DNA from: Aeromonas veronii
GTDB lineage: Bacteria > Pseudomonadota > Gammaproteobacteria > Enterobacterales > Aeromonadaceae
Reading direction: 5' to 3'
Length of the DNA stretch: 64,000 bases
Assembly: GCA_041319085.1 (NCBI GenBank)
Contig: CP101033.1
Location: 3,374,501-3,438,500 of the forward strand
In this document: positions 47,843 to 56,220 of the stretch, piece by piece
Numbering within the stretch: the first letter of the stretch is position 1
Layout of the letters: each line of letters starts with the position of its first letter
Notes under the pieces: model-generated
The model's database searches: none
Told to the model about the DNA's origin: nothing
What the model saw: the letters and a program-made list of their open reading frames with translations, nothing else
Position numbers and translations under genes: made by a program

Positions 47843-47944
47843 CATAACAAACACCTCAAGAGGGACTGCCAACGTGTGGCGTTTCCAAACTCACGGAGGT
47901 TACGATTGTTGTGTTTGAGTTTAGTGTTAATCCATTGCCAGCCC
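47843..47944 (+). other. VCR-type integron attC site, 3' arm missing
   Basis: CATAACAAACACCTCAAGAG then GGACTGCCAACGTGTGGCGT, and later TTGTTGTGTTTGAGTTTAGT then GTTAATCCATTGCCAGCCC, follow the Vibrio cholerae repeat (VCR) attC consensus as I remember it, almost base for base. The consensus 3' arm that should complete the cruciform (CTTAGGCGGGCGTTA) is absent; the ~227-bp repeat begins there instead. A TGTTATG complementary to the opening CATAACA stands at the far end of that repeat (48152-48158), so the site may have been split by its insertion. Confidence 0.75.
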
Positions 47945-48168
47945 GTAAGTTCGAATAGCGCAGCGTATTCGGACAATCGCGAATAACCCCGCCGCGATAT
48001 AGGCAAGGAGCGGAAGATCCTTTTGCGGGGTTGCTATTGACCGCCTTGGGGCGGCTCAAGGCTCATCGGTGCCACTATAAGCTGGATTTATGGGTTTTCC
48101 GATAATGACCCAATTTTTGCTTATAGTTGCTTCCGCCATCTCACAAGCGCCTGTTATGATGGTCAACT
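47940..48168 (+). repeat. ~229-bp direct repeat, copy A, beginning with a REP
   Basis: Shares about four in five bases with copy B (49390-49615) and lies in the same orientation. Order: GTAG-type REP (47945-47974), a CCCCGCC/GGGG arm pair with an inner GGAAGATCC, and an inverted repeat GCCACTATAAGC (48071-48082) / GCTTATAGTTGC (48119-48130). No ORF. The remaining 48169-48352 shows no gene. Confidence 0.85.
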
Positions 48169-48352
48169 AAATCCGTCAGTTTTCTCTGACTTGGCGAAGG
48201 CGTCATTGCCAATGGTGGCACTGTCTTGTGACCTCCATTCGGCTTATACGAGCCAACAATGGCTGGCAGCAAAAAGCCCATCTGAATGAAAATAGTGACA
48301 GCCTGAACTTACTACGGATCCAATAACATTAATTATTTATCATGGAACAGAT

Positions 48353-48760
48353 ATGATAATTGAATGCCCAAAGTGTTTTAAAAAAAATGATTTACATATA
48401 GAGGCAAAAGTAAAATGTGGCCATTGCCAAGAGGAACTAACAGGGCACACTTTCAAAAAAAAGATTATGTCAGGCGGCACGATATTAGCGATTGGAATTA
48501 TAAGTGGGCAAGTTGCTGACTATGCTTTACTTGATAATCGCTACCCTATGTCAGTCGAGTATTCTATTGTTGATGCATGCACGAATGCAGATCCGGAGTT
48601 GGTAAGTAAAACCATTTACCTTCACAGAAAAGATGTTTGTTTATGCGCAATGAAAGATACCATGAATGAAATTTCATACATTAGATACAATGTTGATAAA
48701 AAAAGTTTTTTATCAGCTTTTCAAAAAAATACTAATGAGTGTATAAGGCGGGAAGGCTAG
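48353..48760 (+). CDS. Zn-ribbon membrane protein of unknown function
   Basis: 135 residues. N-terminal zinc ribbon with CPKC and CGHC (about residues 5-26), one hydrophobic segment (about 38-60, KIMSGGTILAIGIISGQVAD), then a Cys-containing C-terminal domain. Ribbon in the cytosol and tail outside is the likely topology. AT-rich. Its stop codon lies inside the loop of its own terminator. No family recognised. Confidence 0.65.
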   Translation: MIIECPKCFKKNDLHIEAKVKCGHCQEELTGHTFKKKIMSGGTILAIGIISGQVADYALLDNRYPMSVEYSIVDACTNADPELVSKTIYLHRKDVCLCAMKDTMNEISYIRYNVDKKSFLSAFQKNTNECIRREG

Positions 48761-48780
48761 CTTCACCGCCCATTTTTATT
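48747..48780 (+). terminator. terminator overlapping the stop codon
   Basis: GGCGG-GAAG-GCTAG-CTTC-A-CCGCC followed by CATTTTTATTTT. The loop GCTAG contains the TAG stop. Confidence 0.75.
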
Positions 48781-48786
48781 TTAGAG

Positions 48787-48945
48787 TTATTTGCCACCTG
48801 TTGAAGGGGCGTTTCCTCTTCCTCCCCCAGAGGGGTTCCCAGTCGTTGACGGCCAGTTACCACCGGTCCCAGTGTGTGAAGAAGGACCTCGACTACTACC
48901 GCCCTTACCTGAATTACTTGAATTCGAAGCACTACCTTTTGCCAT
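48787..48945 (-). CDS. 52-residue Gly/Ser-rich small protein
   Basis: Reads MAKGSASNSSNSGKGGSSRG, later GGNWPSTTGNPSGGGRGNAP, ending STGGK-stop. GGAG stands 8 nt before the ATG. The low-complexity Gly/Ser/Asn run with the central NWPSTTGNPSGGGR block recalls short uncharacterised proteins of gammaproteobacterial islands. It is convergent with the Zn-ribbon membrane gene and divergent from the next gene, sharing a palindrome-bearing control region. Probably disordered; function unknown. Confidence 0.65.
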   Translation of the reverse strand: MAKGSASNSSNSGKGGSSRGPSSHTGTGGNWPSTTGNPSGGGRGNAPSTGGK

Positions 48946-48971
48946 TTTCAACACTCCATATATTAGTTAAC

Positions 48972-48994
48972 ATATCCAGAATCAGTCTGGACAT
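48972..48994. promoter_or_regulatory. operator-like palindrome between divergent genes
   Basis: TCCAGA-ATCAG-TCTGGA (48975-48991), with outer AT/AT pairs extending it. It lies between the starts of the Gly/Ser-rich gene and the 106-residue gene, next to TTTACA and GATAAT promoter-like boxes, where a bound protein could control both. Confidence 0.55.
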
Positions 48995-49035
48995 GTAAAG
49001 GTTAGCGATAATTGGGGGGACATTTGGGGACAAAA

Positions 49036-49356
49036 ATGAAACCAGATAATTTTGCCATAACAATCAAGACGGAAATGTCAAAAATCGGCTGGAGCCTTAA
49101 TGATTTCGTTATAGAGTACGATAAGTATCACTCATATAAATCAAAGCTGACGGCTGAGTCACTAAAAAAGCAGTTATCAAGAAAAACAACCAACCAGGCT
49201 TTACTTAAAAATTATCTTGACTTCATCTACAAACATGAGGCATGGAGGAAATTAGATAATATCAAACCCTCGTTTGTAAATGATTTTCTTGAGACAGAAT
49301 TTGTATTTGAAATGACTGAGATATCTCAAAGCATTACAAAAAAACTCAAAAAATAA
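49036..49356 (+). CDS. small regulator-like protein of unknown function
   Basis: 106 residues, helical. MKPDNFAITIKTEMSKIGWS followed by LNDFVIEYDKYHS and LTAESLKKQLSRKTTNQALL has the spacing of a helix-turn-helix repressor, but no family can be named. Weak Shine-Dalgarno (GGGGA). A TTG at 49012 would add eight residues. Divergent from the Gly/Ser-rich gene across an operator-like palindrome; a role as its repressor is inference. Confidence 0.6.
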   Translation: MKPDNFAITIKTEMSKIGWSLNDFVIEYDKYHSYKSKLTAESLKKQLSRKTTNQALLKNYLDFIYKHEAWRKLDNIKPSFVNDFLETEFVFEMTEISQSITKKLKK

Positions 49357-49389
49357 CTGATTTTCGCCCCATAGTCCTGGGCGCAATAT

Positions 49390-49615
49390 AGCCCGTAGGT
49401 TCGAATAGCGCAGCGTATTCGGACAATCGCGAATAACCCCGCCGAAATATAAGCAGGGATCGGAAGATCCCTTTGTGGGGTTGCTATCGACCGCCTTGGG
49501 GTGGCTCAAGACTCGCCGGTGCCACTATAAGCTGGATTAATGGGTTTTCCGACAATCCCCCAACTTTTGCTTATAGTGGCTGCCGCCAGCTAATAAGCGC
49601 CTGTGGTGGCCAACT
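49390..49615 (+). repeat. ~226-bp direct repeat, copy B, beginning with a REP
   Basis: Same order as copy A: REP (49395-49424), GGGATC/GATCCC hairpin, then a perfect 12-bp inverted repeat GCCACTATAAGC (49521-49532) / GCTTATAGTGGC (49569-49580). The better-preserved arms suggest this copy is closer to the functional form. No gene between 49357 and 49656. Confidence 0.85.
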
Positions 49616-49642
49616 GGCCGGCTGCCGGGCGCTTGTTATAGG
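49589..49642. other. attC-like imperfect palindrome at the island border
   Basis: GCTAATAAGCGCC at the left and GGGCGCTTGTTATAGG at the right can fold into a hairpin of about 54 nt with internal mismatches, of the size and end sequence (TAA...GTTA) of short integron attC sites. The core GTTRRRY is not exact. It ends 15 bp before the cysC stop codon. Confidence 0.35.
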
Positions 49643-49656
49643 TTCTTCCGCTCCAA

Positions 49657-50247
49657 TTACAGATAGTTCCCCTGCCGCAAGGCGGTCAGCAGCTCATCCA
49701 CCAGCGCAGCGACCGGCTTGCCGGCGTTAAGCAGATGGATTTCCGGCTGCTCCGGTGCCTCATAGGCGGAGTCGATACCGGTAAAATTCGTGATCTCCCC
49801 TGCCCGCGCCTTTTTATAGAGCCCCTTGGGGTCGCGCTCTTCACAGATGGCAAGCGGCGCATCGACAAAGACCTCGACAAACTCCCCTTCACCCAAGAGG
49901 CTGCGCACCAGCGCCCGCTCGGCACGAAACGGCGAGATAAAGGCGGTGAGCACGATCAGGCCCGCATCCACCATCAGCTTTGCCACCTCGCCGACCCGGC
50001 GGATATTCTCCTGCCGCGCGGCATCATCGAAGCCAAGATCGCCACAGAGACCGTGGCGCACATTGTCCCCATCCAGCAGATAGGTGTGCTTGCCTTGTGC
50101 CGCCAGCGCCTGCTCCAGCGCCCCCGCCAGGGTCGATTTGCCCGCCCCGGAGAGCCCGGTAAACCAGATCACCAGCGGCTTTTGCCCTTTAAGCTCGGCC
50201 CGGCTCTGTTTGTCCACGGCATGTTTGTGCCACACGATATTGCTCAT
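49657..50247 (-). CDS. cysC: adenylylsulfate kinase
   Basis: 196 residues. Phosphorylates APS to PAPS. P-loop [14 protein letters not shown] (about 32-45), and the family stretches [18 protein letters not shown] and [18 protein letters not shown]. Last gene of cysG-cysD-cysN-permease-cysC. The start ATGAGCAATATCGTG follows AAGGAG. Its upstream region is a duplicated segment. Confidence 0.97.
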   Translation of the reverse strand: MSNIVWHKHAVDKQSRAELKGQKPLVIWFTGLSGAGKSTLAGALEQALAAQGKHTYLLDGDNVRHGLCGDLGFDDAARQENIRRVGEVAKLMVDAGLIVLTAFISPFRAERALVRSLLGEGEFVEVFVDAPLAICEERDPKGLYKKARAGEITNFTGIDSAYEAPEQPEIHLLNAGKPVAALVDELLTALRQGNYL

Positions 50248-50400
50248 CCAACACTCCTTGCTTGGCGCTCACGCCTCAAAACTTAAACTGTCCGGAACCA
50301 CGGGGAGCCGCCTCGGGCTATCAGCCGACAACGTGCTGATGCCATGGCATTGCTCACCCAACACGCCTTGATTGGCACTTACGCCTTAAAACGGAAACAG
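50239..50400. repeat. 52-bp direct duplication at the permease/cysC junction
   Basis: Copy 1 at 50239-50290 covers the cysC start and ribosome site; copy 2 at 50349-50400 covers the permease stop. Both read ATTGCTCA(T/C)CCAACAC and so on, about 43 of 52 identical, 110 bp apart. The intervening DNA reads as a decayed second gene start (GTG AGC AAT). Confidence 0.8.
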
Positions 50401-52110
50401 CAGGGGCACCATCACAATCACCCCGATGCTATAGGCCAGCGAGACCGGCAGGGCCAGCTTGAGGTAGTCCGGCATCTTGTAGTTGCCCGCGGCATAGACC
50501 ATCAGGTTGGTCTGGTAGCCGTAGGGCAGGATAAAGCTGGAGCTGGCCCCGAACAGCACCGCCAGAATAAACGGCATGGTCGAGACATCCATGCTGAGCG
50601 CCAGCTGGTAACCCATGGGGAAGGCCAGCGCGGCGGCGGCGTTGTTGCTCATCAGCTCGGTCAGCACCAACGTAAACAGATAGATACCGATAAAGGCGAT
50701 GATGGGGCTGGCACCATTGAACTCCCCCATCAGCCAGTCGGCGATAAGCTTGGCCAGCCCGCTCTTTTCCAGCTGATCGGCGATGGCGAGCGCCCCGCCC
50801 ACCACCAGCCAGATATCGAGCGGAAAGCGGCGGCGGATCTCGTCCAGGGTCAGAATACGGGTGAGCAGCAGTGCCACCAGCATCAGCAGCAAGCCCTTGA
50901 ACAGCGGCACCAGATCGAATACCGAGAGCGCCAGCACCCCGAGAAAGCCCAGCACCACGGCGGCGCTGCGCTTGCCATCGAGACGGGTGGAGGCTTCCAG
51001 CCCGCTCACCACCACAAACTCCCGCCCCAGCGACTTGTTGCGGGCAAACTGGGGGCCGGGGGCCAGCAGCAGGGTATCACCGGCGTGCAGCTCAATCTGG
51101 CCAAGGCCACCGGTAAGCTGGGTTTCGCCGCGGCGCACCGCCAGTACCACCGCATCGAAGTGGGTGCGAAATTCGGCATCCTTGATGGTCTGACCCACCA
51201 GCCGCGAGCTGTGGCTGACGATCACCTCCACCAGATGCTGGCCGTTGAGGCGGTGCTGGCCGTAGAGATCCAGCCCCTTGAGCTCCTGCAACACGCCGAC
51301 GCTCTCCACATCGCCGCAAAACAGCAGCACGTCCCCTTCGTGCAGCTCGTGTTCCGGCTGCACCGGGCAGATCACCTGCTCGCCGCGAATGATTTCCGCC
51401 AGATAGAGGCTTTTCAGGCTGCGCAGGCCGTTCTCCTTGACGCTGCGCCCCGCCAGCGGCGAACCGGCGCCCACCTTGGCTTCGAGAAAATAGCCGGATT
51501 CGCGGCTCATCTCGGTATCCTGCTCCGGCAGGTGACGGGCAAACAGCAGCACGGCCACCAGACCGGTCAGCAAGGTGCCCGCCCCCACCATAAAGAAGTC
51601 GAACATGCCGAGCGGCGGCGCCCCCATCTTGATCAGGAAGCTGTTGACGATCAGGTTGGTGGAGGTGCCGATCAGCGTCAGCACACCGCCAAAGGTCGCG
51701 GCGAAGCACATGGGCAGCAGCAGCCGCGACGGGGAGTGGTTGGGATTGCGTTTGACCGCCCCCAGCATGGAGGCCACCACGGCGGTGTTGTTGACGAAGG
51801 CTGACAGGAAGGCAGTGGAGAACCACACCTTCACCAGCACCTTGTTGAATGAACCCGTGCCCACCAGATTGGCGAACCAGCTCATGATGCGGGTCTTCTC
51901 CACCGCCAGCGACACCAGCAGCAACAGCACCAGCGTCAGCAGGGCACTGTTGGTGTAGCCCGCCACCACGGCGTTGATATCCGCCAGCCCGCTCAGGTAG
52001 GTAATGAGCACGGCGCCCGAGAAGAGCAGCGCCGGGCGGAGTTTGCCCTGGATCAGCAGGGCCACGAGAGCAGCCAGCAGACCCAGCACCAGGGATTGTT
52101 GCCAGGTCAT
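50386..52110 (-). CDS. SLC13-family (DASS) permease, probable sulfate transporter
   Basis: 574 residues. Two blocks of five to six membrane helices flank a cytoplasmic middle with two TrkA-C (RCK_C) domains (GSPLAGRSVKENGLRSLKSLYLAEI and SHSSRLVGQTIKDAEFR). The anion-binding repeats SNT-like are TLIGTSTNLIVNS and the C-terminal FGASSSFILPYGYQTN. It replaces an ABC sulfate importer inside the cys operon, 4 nt after cysN, which argues for sulfate uptake. The start is MTWQQSLVLG. Confidence 0.9.
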   Translation of the reverse strand: MTWQQSLVLGLLAALVALLIQGKLRPALLFSGAVLITYLSGLADINAVVAGYTNSALLTLVLLLLVSLAVEKTRIMSWFANLVGTGSFNKVLVKVWFSTAFLSAFVNNTAVVASMLGAVKRNPNHSPSRLLLPMCFAATFGGVLTLIGTSTNLIVNSFLIKMGAPPLGMFDFFMVGAGTLLTGLVAVLLFARHLPEQDTEMSRESGYFLEAKVGAGSPLAGRSVKENGLRSLKSLYLAEIIRGEQVICPVQPEHELHEGDVLLFCGDVESVGVLQELKGLDLYGQHRLNGQHLVEVIVSHSSRLVGQTIKDAEFRTHFDAVVLAVRRGETQLTGGLGQIELHAGDTLLLAPGPQFARNKSLGREFVVVSGLEASTRLDGKRSAAVVLGFLGVLALSVFDLVPLFKGLLLMLVALLLTRILTLDEIRRRFPLDIWLVVGGALAIADQLEKSGLAKLIADWLMGEFNGASPIIAFIGIYLFTLVLTELMSNNAAAALAFPMGYQLALSMDVSTMPFILAVLFGASSSFILPYGYQTNLMVYAAGNYKMPDYLKLALPVSLAYSIGVIVMVPLLFPF

Positions 52111-52114
52111 GGGC

Positions 52115-53557
52115 TTACTCCTTGCTTGTGTCGTTACCGATGGCAAGGGCTTGCCAGTGCGGGAAGTGCTTGCGCACCAGCGCGTTGAGCTCGATTTCGA
52201 ACTCGCTGTAGTGCCCTGCTCTACCCGCAAGATTTGCCACTTTCGCGGCCAAGCCTTCCACTATCATGCCGGCGCCGACGGTGACGTTGCTCAGCCGGTC
52301 GATCAGGATAAAGCTGCCGGTATCGCGGATCTCCTGATACGGGTCGAACGCCACCGGGTCGGTGAGGCTCAGCTCGCACAGGCCGATCTCGTTGAGCTTG
52401 AGCTCGCTGGCTGGCAGCTCGTCCAGCTTGTTGATCTCGATGCGGTGGCGGATGGCCTCCACCTGACCGCGACTCTTCTTGGTGGCCAGTTTTACGTCGT
52501 AGACCCGGCCCGGTTGCAGGGACTCCTCCCCCATCCAGACGATATGGGCCAGCAGGTTCTGGGTCACTTGCGGACGGTTGGCGGCATCCACCAGCAGGTC
52601 GCCACGACTGATGTCGATCTCGTCGGCGAAGGTGACCGTGATGGCCTGACCCGGCAGGGCGTACTCCAGATCCCCGTCGAAGGTGACGATGCGGGTCACT
52701 GTGCTCTCCTTGCCAGACGGCAACACCGCCAGCTTGTCGCCCACCCGCAGGATGCCGGAGGCCAGCGTGCCCGCGAAGCCGCGAAAATCGAGGTTGGGGC
52801 GGTTCACATACTGCACCGGCAGGCGCACCGGGTGGCGCTCCAGCTCGCGCTCAACCTCGGCAGACTCCAGCAGCGCAAGCAGGGTTTCCCCCTGATACCA
52901 GGCCAGCTTGTCGCTCTGGTTAACCACGTTGTCACCGTCCAGCGCCGAGACCGGCACGATCTGGATGGTGTCGACACTGAGCTTTTTGGCGAATTCGCGG
53001 TACTCGGCACTGATGCGCTCGAACACCTCCTGACTGAACTCCACCAGATCCATCTTGTTGACCGCCACCACGAACTGCTTGATGCCAAGCAGGCTGGCAA
53101 TAAAGCTGTGGCGGCGAGTCTGATCCAGCACCCCTTTGCGGGCGTCGATCAGAATGATGGCCAGATCGCAGGTGGAGGCGCCGGTCGCCATGTTGCGGGT
53201 GTACTGCTCGTGGCCCGGGGTATCCGAGATGATAAATTTGCGCTTGGCGGTGGAGAAATAGCGGTAGGCTACGTCGATGGTGATGCCCTGCTCGCGCTCC
53301 GCCTGCAGGCCGTCTACCAGCAGCGCCAGGTCCAGCTTCTCGCCGGTGGTGCCAAGCTTCTGGCTGTCGGACTCCAGCGCTTTGAGCTGATCTTCATAAA
53401 TCTGCTGGGAGTCGTGCAGCAGGCGACCGATAAGGGTGCTCTTGCCGTCATCCACGCTGCCGCAGGTGAGAAAACGCAGCAGACTCTTGTGCTGCTGGGC
53501 GTGCAGATAGGCTTCGATGCCCTGTTCGGTGATGGCGGTCTGAATATGGCTGTTCAT
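52115..53557 (-). CDS. cysN: sulfate adenylyltransferase subunit 1 (GTPase)
   Basis: 480 residues. Elongation-factor-like GTPase that drives APS formation by CysD. G1 [16 protein letters not shown]3 [12 protein letters not shown] and G4 NKMDLVEF are intact. It starts 12 nt after cysD. Confidence 0.97.
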   Translation of the reverse strand: MNSHIQTAITEQGIEAYLHAQQHKSLLRFLTCGSVDDGKSTLIGRLLHDSQQIYEDQLKALESDSQKLGTTGEKLDLALLVDGLQAEREQGITIDVAYRYFSTAKRKFIISDTPGHEQYTRNMATGASTCDLAIILIDARKGVLDQTRRHSFIASLLGIKQFVVAVNKMDLVEFSQEVFERISAEYREFAKKLSVDTIQIVPVSALDGDNVVNQSDKLAWYQGETLLALLESAEVERELERHPVRLPVQYVNRPNLDFRGFAGTLASGILRVGDKLAVLPSGKESTVTRIVTFDGDLEYALPGQAITVTFADEIDISRGDLLVDAANRPQVTQNLLAHIVWMGEESLQPGRVYDVKLATKKSRGQVEAIRHRIEINKLDELPASELKLNEIGLCELSLTDPVAFDPYQEIRDTGSFILIDRLSNVTVGAGMIVEGLAAKVANLAGRAGHYSEFEIELNALVRKHFPHWQALAIGNDTSKE

Positions 53558-53569
53558 GCTGACGACTCC

Positions 53570-54478
53570 TTAGAAATATCCCTGACGCTTCTTCTGCTCC
53601 ATGGAGCCGGCCTGATCGTGGTCAATCAGCCGCCCTTGCCGCTCGCTCGAAGTGGTGAGCAACATCTCTTCAATAATTTCCGGCAAGGTGGTGGCATCGG
53701 ATTCGATGGCCCCGGTCAGCGGGTAGCAGCCGAGGGTGCGGAAGCGCACCAGCTCCTGCTTCACCTCATCCTCGGCGGTCAGCGGCATGCGATCGTCATC
53801 CACCATGATCTTGATGCCGTTGCGCTCAACCACCGGACGCATGGCCGCGAAGTAGAGCGGCACTATGTCGATCTTTTCCAGATAGATGTATTGCCAGATA
53901 TCCAGCTCGGTCCAGTTGGAGAGCGGGAACACCCGGATGCTCTCCCCCTTGTTGACCTGGCTGTTGTAGACGCGCCACAGCTCGGGGCGCTGATTCTTCG
54001 GATCCCAGCGGTGAGACTTGTCACGGAAGGAGTAGACCCGCTCCTTGGCGCGGGACTTCTCCTCGTCGCGACGGGCGCCACCGAAGGCGGCATCGAAGCC
54101 GTATTTGTTGAGTGCCTGCTTGAGCCCCTCGGTCTTCATGATGTCGGTGTGCTTGCCGCTGCCGTGCACGAAGGGGTTGATGCCCATGGCGAGCCCTTCC
54201 GGGTTCTTGTGGACGATGAGATCCAGCCCGTACTTCTTGGCGGTCTCGTCGCGGAACTTGATCATCTCCTTGAACTTCCAGTCGGTATCGACGTGGAGCA
54301 AGGGGAACGGGATCTTGCCCGGATAGAAGGCCTTGCGGGCAAGGTGCAGCATGACGGAGGAGTCCTTGCCGATGGAGTACATCATCACCGGGTTTTCAAA
54401 TTCGGCAGCCACCTCGCGGATGATATGGATGCTCTCGGCTTCCAGCTGCTGCAAGTGCGTCAATCTTTCACGGTCCAT
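53570..54478 (-). CDS. cysD: sulfate adenylyltransferase subunit 2
   Basis: 302 residues, PAPS-reductase-like adenylyltransferase. Motifs [28 protein letters not shown] and [19 protein letters not shown]. Partner of CysN. The start [17 protein letters not shown] is chosen over an open frame reaching into the cysG-cysD gap. Confidence 0.97.
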   Translation of the reverse strand: MDRERLTHLQQLEAESIHIIREVAAEFENPVMMYSIGKDSSVMLHLARKAFYPGKIPFPLLHVDTDWKFKEMIKFRDETAKKYGLDLIVHKNPEGLAMGINPFVHGSGKHTDIMKTEGLKQALNKYGFDAAFGGARRDEEKSRAKERVYSFRDKSHRWDPKNQRPELWRVYNSQVNKGESIRVFPLSNWTELDIWQYIYLEKIDIVPLYFAAMRPVVERNGIKIMVDDDRMPLTAEDEVKQELVRFRTLGCYPLTGAIESDATTLPEIIEEMLLTTSSERQGRLIDHDQAGSMEQKKRQGYF

Positions 54479-54574
54479 GTTGGTCCTCGGGTCATTGCTT
54501 ATGCGCCTGCTCGGGGCGCTGGGTGGTTCAGTGCGCGGCCGCACCGGCAGCCGCATCAAATATCTCTTTCTCGG

Positions 54575-56023
54575 TCAGGCCAGCTGCACCAGCTTGAGGT
54601 CGCAGCCATCGAGATCCGGGTTAGCGCGCTGCTGCTCGCCGCTTTTTTCTCCAAACCAGGCCAGCCGCTCGCGCAGGGCGACCACTTCGCCGATGACGAT
54701 AAGCGACGGGCTCACCGCCTGTTTGGCCAGCTCCGCCAAGTCGGCCAGCGTGCCGGTCAGCACTCGCTGGCGGGATGTGGTGCCGCGCTCGATGATGGCG
54801 ATGGGGGTAGCTTGGCTTCGGCCGTGATCCACCAGCTGCTGCTGGATATGCTCGGAGCGCATCAGCCCCATGTAGATGACCAGGGTCTGACTGGTGGCGG
54901 CGAGCTGCTGCCAGTCGGGCTCCTTGCCCTCTTTCTGGCCATTTTGCTTGCAATGGCCAGTGATAAAGACGGCGCTCTGGGCGTAATCACGGTGAGTGAG
55001 CGGGATACCGGCATAGGCGGTGGCACCGGCGGCGGCCGTGATGCCGGGCACCACCGAGAAGGGGATACCTTCGTCGGCCAGCACTTCCAGCTCCTCGCCA
55101 CCCCGGCCAAACATAAAGGGATCGCCCCCTTTCAGCCGCACCACCCGATTGCCCGCCTTGGCGTACTCAACCAGCAGGCGATTGGTCTCCTCCTGCGGCA
55201 CGCTGTGGGCGCCCGCCTTCTTGCCAACCGACACCAGAGTGGCATCACGGCGCACCAGATCGAGGATCTCAGGCGAGACCAGCTGGTCGTAGAGCACCAC
55301 TTCAGCCTGTTGAATCTGTTGCAGCGCCTTGAGGGTCAAGAGGCCCGGATCACCGGGGCCCGCACCGACCAATACCACCTCGCCCACTTCGCTTTTCGCC
55401 TGGTCGAGCCCATCACTCAGCCACTGCTCGGCTCCTTGCCAATCCTCTTTTTCAATCAGGCTGGCGAGGGTGTTGGAGGCAAAGGCGCGCTCCCAAAAGC
55501 GGCGACGATCGGAAATCGATGAGAGCACCCGTTTGGCCTTGTCACGGACCCGGCCGGAGAGCTCGGTCAGCCCGCCAAGATGGCGCGGCAGCAGGCTCTC
55601 CAGCCGCTCGCGCAACAGGCGCACCAGCACCGGCGCCTTGCCACCGCTGGAGACCGCCACCATCAGCGGCGAGCGATCGATGATCGAGGGGAAGATAAAA
55701 CTGGAGCGTTTGGGGTCATCCACCACATTGACGAACAGACCCAGCTGGTTGGCACTTTGATAAACGAGGGCGTTGACTTCGAGATTGTCGGTCGCCGCCA
55801 CCACCAAAATCTGGCCTGCCAGATGGGCCGGAGTGAAGCACTCCGCCAGATGGGTAAAACGACCGGCAAATTCCGTGAATTCCGGTTCAAGCTCCGGGGA
55901 GACCAGGGTCAGCCGGGCACCGGCGGCCAGCAGCAGGCGCGCCTTGCGCAGGGCAACCTCGCCCCCGCCCACCAGCAGTACCGGGCGGCCTTCCAACTTG
56001 GCAAACATAGGTAAATAATCCAT
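54575..56023 (-). CDS. cysG: siroheme synthase
   Basis: 482 residues, trifunctional. N-terminal precorrin-2 dehydrogenase/ferrochelatase (LVGGGEVALRKARLLLAAGA, DDPKRSSFIFPSIIDRSP) and C-terminal uroporphyrinogen-III methyltransferase (LVGAGPGDPGLLTLKAL, RLKGGDPFMFGRGGEE). Supplies siroheme for sulfite reductase. First gene of the cys operon; the 195-bp gap to the divergent qmcA must hold its promoter, but no clear CysB site was recognised. Confidence 0.97.
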   Translation of the reverse strand: MDYLPMFAKLEGRPVLLVGGGEVALRKARLLLAAGARLTLVSPELEPEFTEFAGRFTHLAECFTPAHLAGQILVVAATDNLEVNALVYQSANQLGLFVNVVDDPKRSSFIFPSIIDRSPLMVAVSSGGKAPVLVRLLRERLESLLPRHLGGLTELSGRVRDKAKRVLSSISDRRRFWERAFASNTLASLIEKEDWQGAEQWLSDGLDQAKSEVGEVVLVGAGPGDPGLLTLKALQQIQQAEVVLYDQLVSPEILDLVRRDATLVSVGKKAGAHSVPQEETNRLLVEYAKAGNRVVRLKGGDPFMFGRGGEELEVLADEGIPFSVVPGITAAAGATAYAGIPLTHRDYAQSAVFITGHCKQNGQKEGKEPDWQQLAATSQTLVIYMGLMRSEHIQQQLVDHGRSQATPIAIIERGTTSRQRVLTGTLADLAELAKQAVSPSLIVIGEVVALRERLAWFGEKSGEQQRANPDLDGCDLKLVQLA

Positions 56024-56220
56024 TTCGGCCCATCCCTCGGAACACGACTAATATGGGGCGACTATAGGCAGGGCAGCTTATCCCTCAAAATAATAAAAAA
56101 TGCTTTTTAATGCGTTTTGGTAATTAGCAAAGCCCATTCATGACAAAGGCGTACGAAGTCACTTGTGGTACCTGACGCCAGACCATAGGCTAGGGACTGT
56201 GTTTCATAAGGAGCTTAATG

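Noticed and set aside
48732..48932. 66-codon minus-strand frame overlapping the Gly/Ser-rich ORF
   Set aside because: It is another frame of the same strand without a ribosome site; the 52-codon frame has GGAG and a coherent composition.
56024..56217. CysB binding site upstream of cysG
   Set aside because: The site is poorly defined and no distinctive match could be read by eye.
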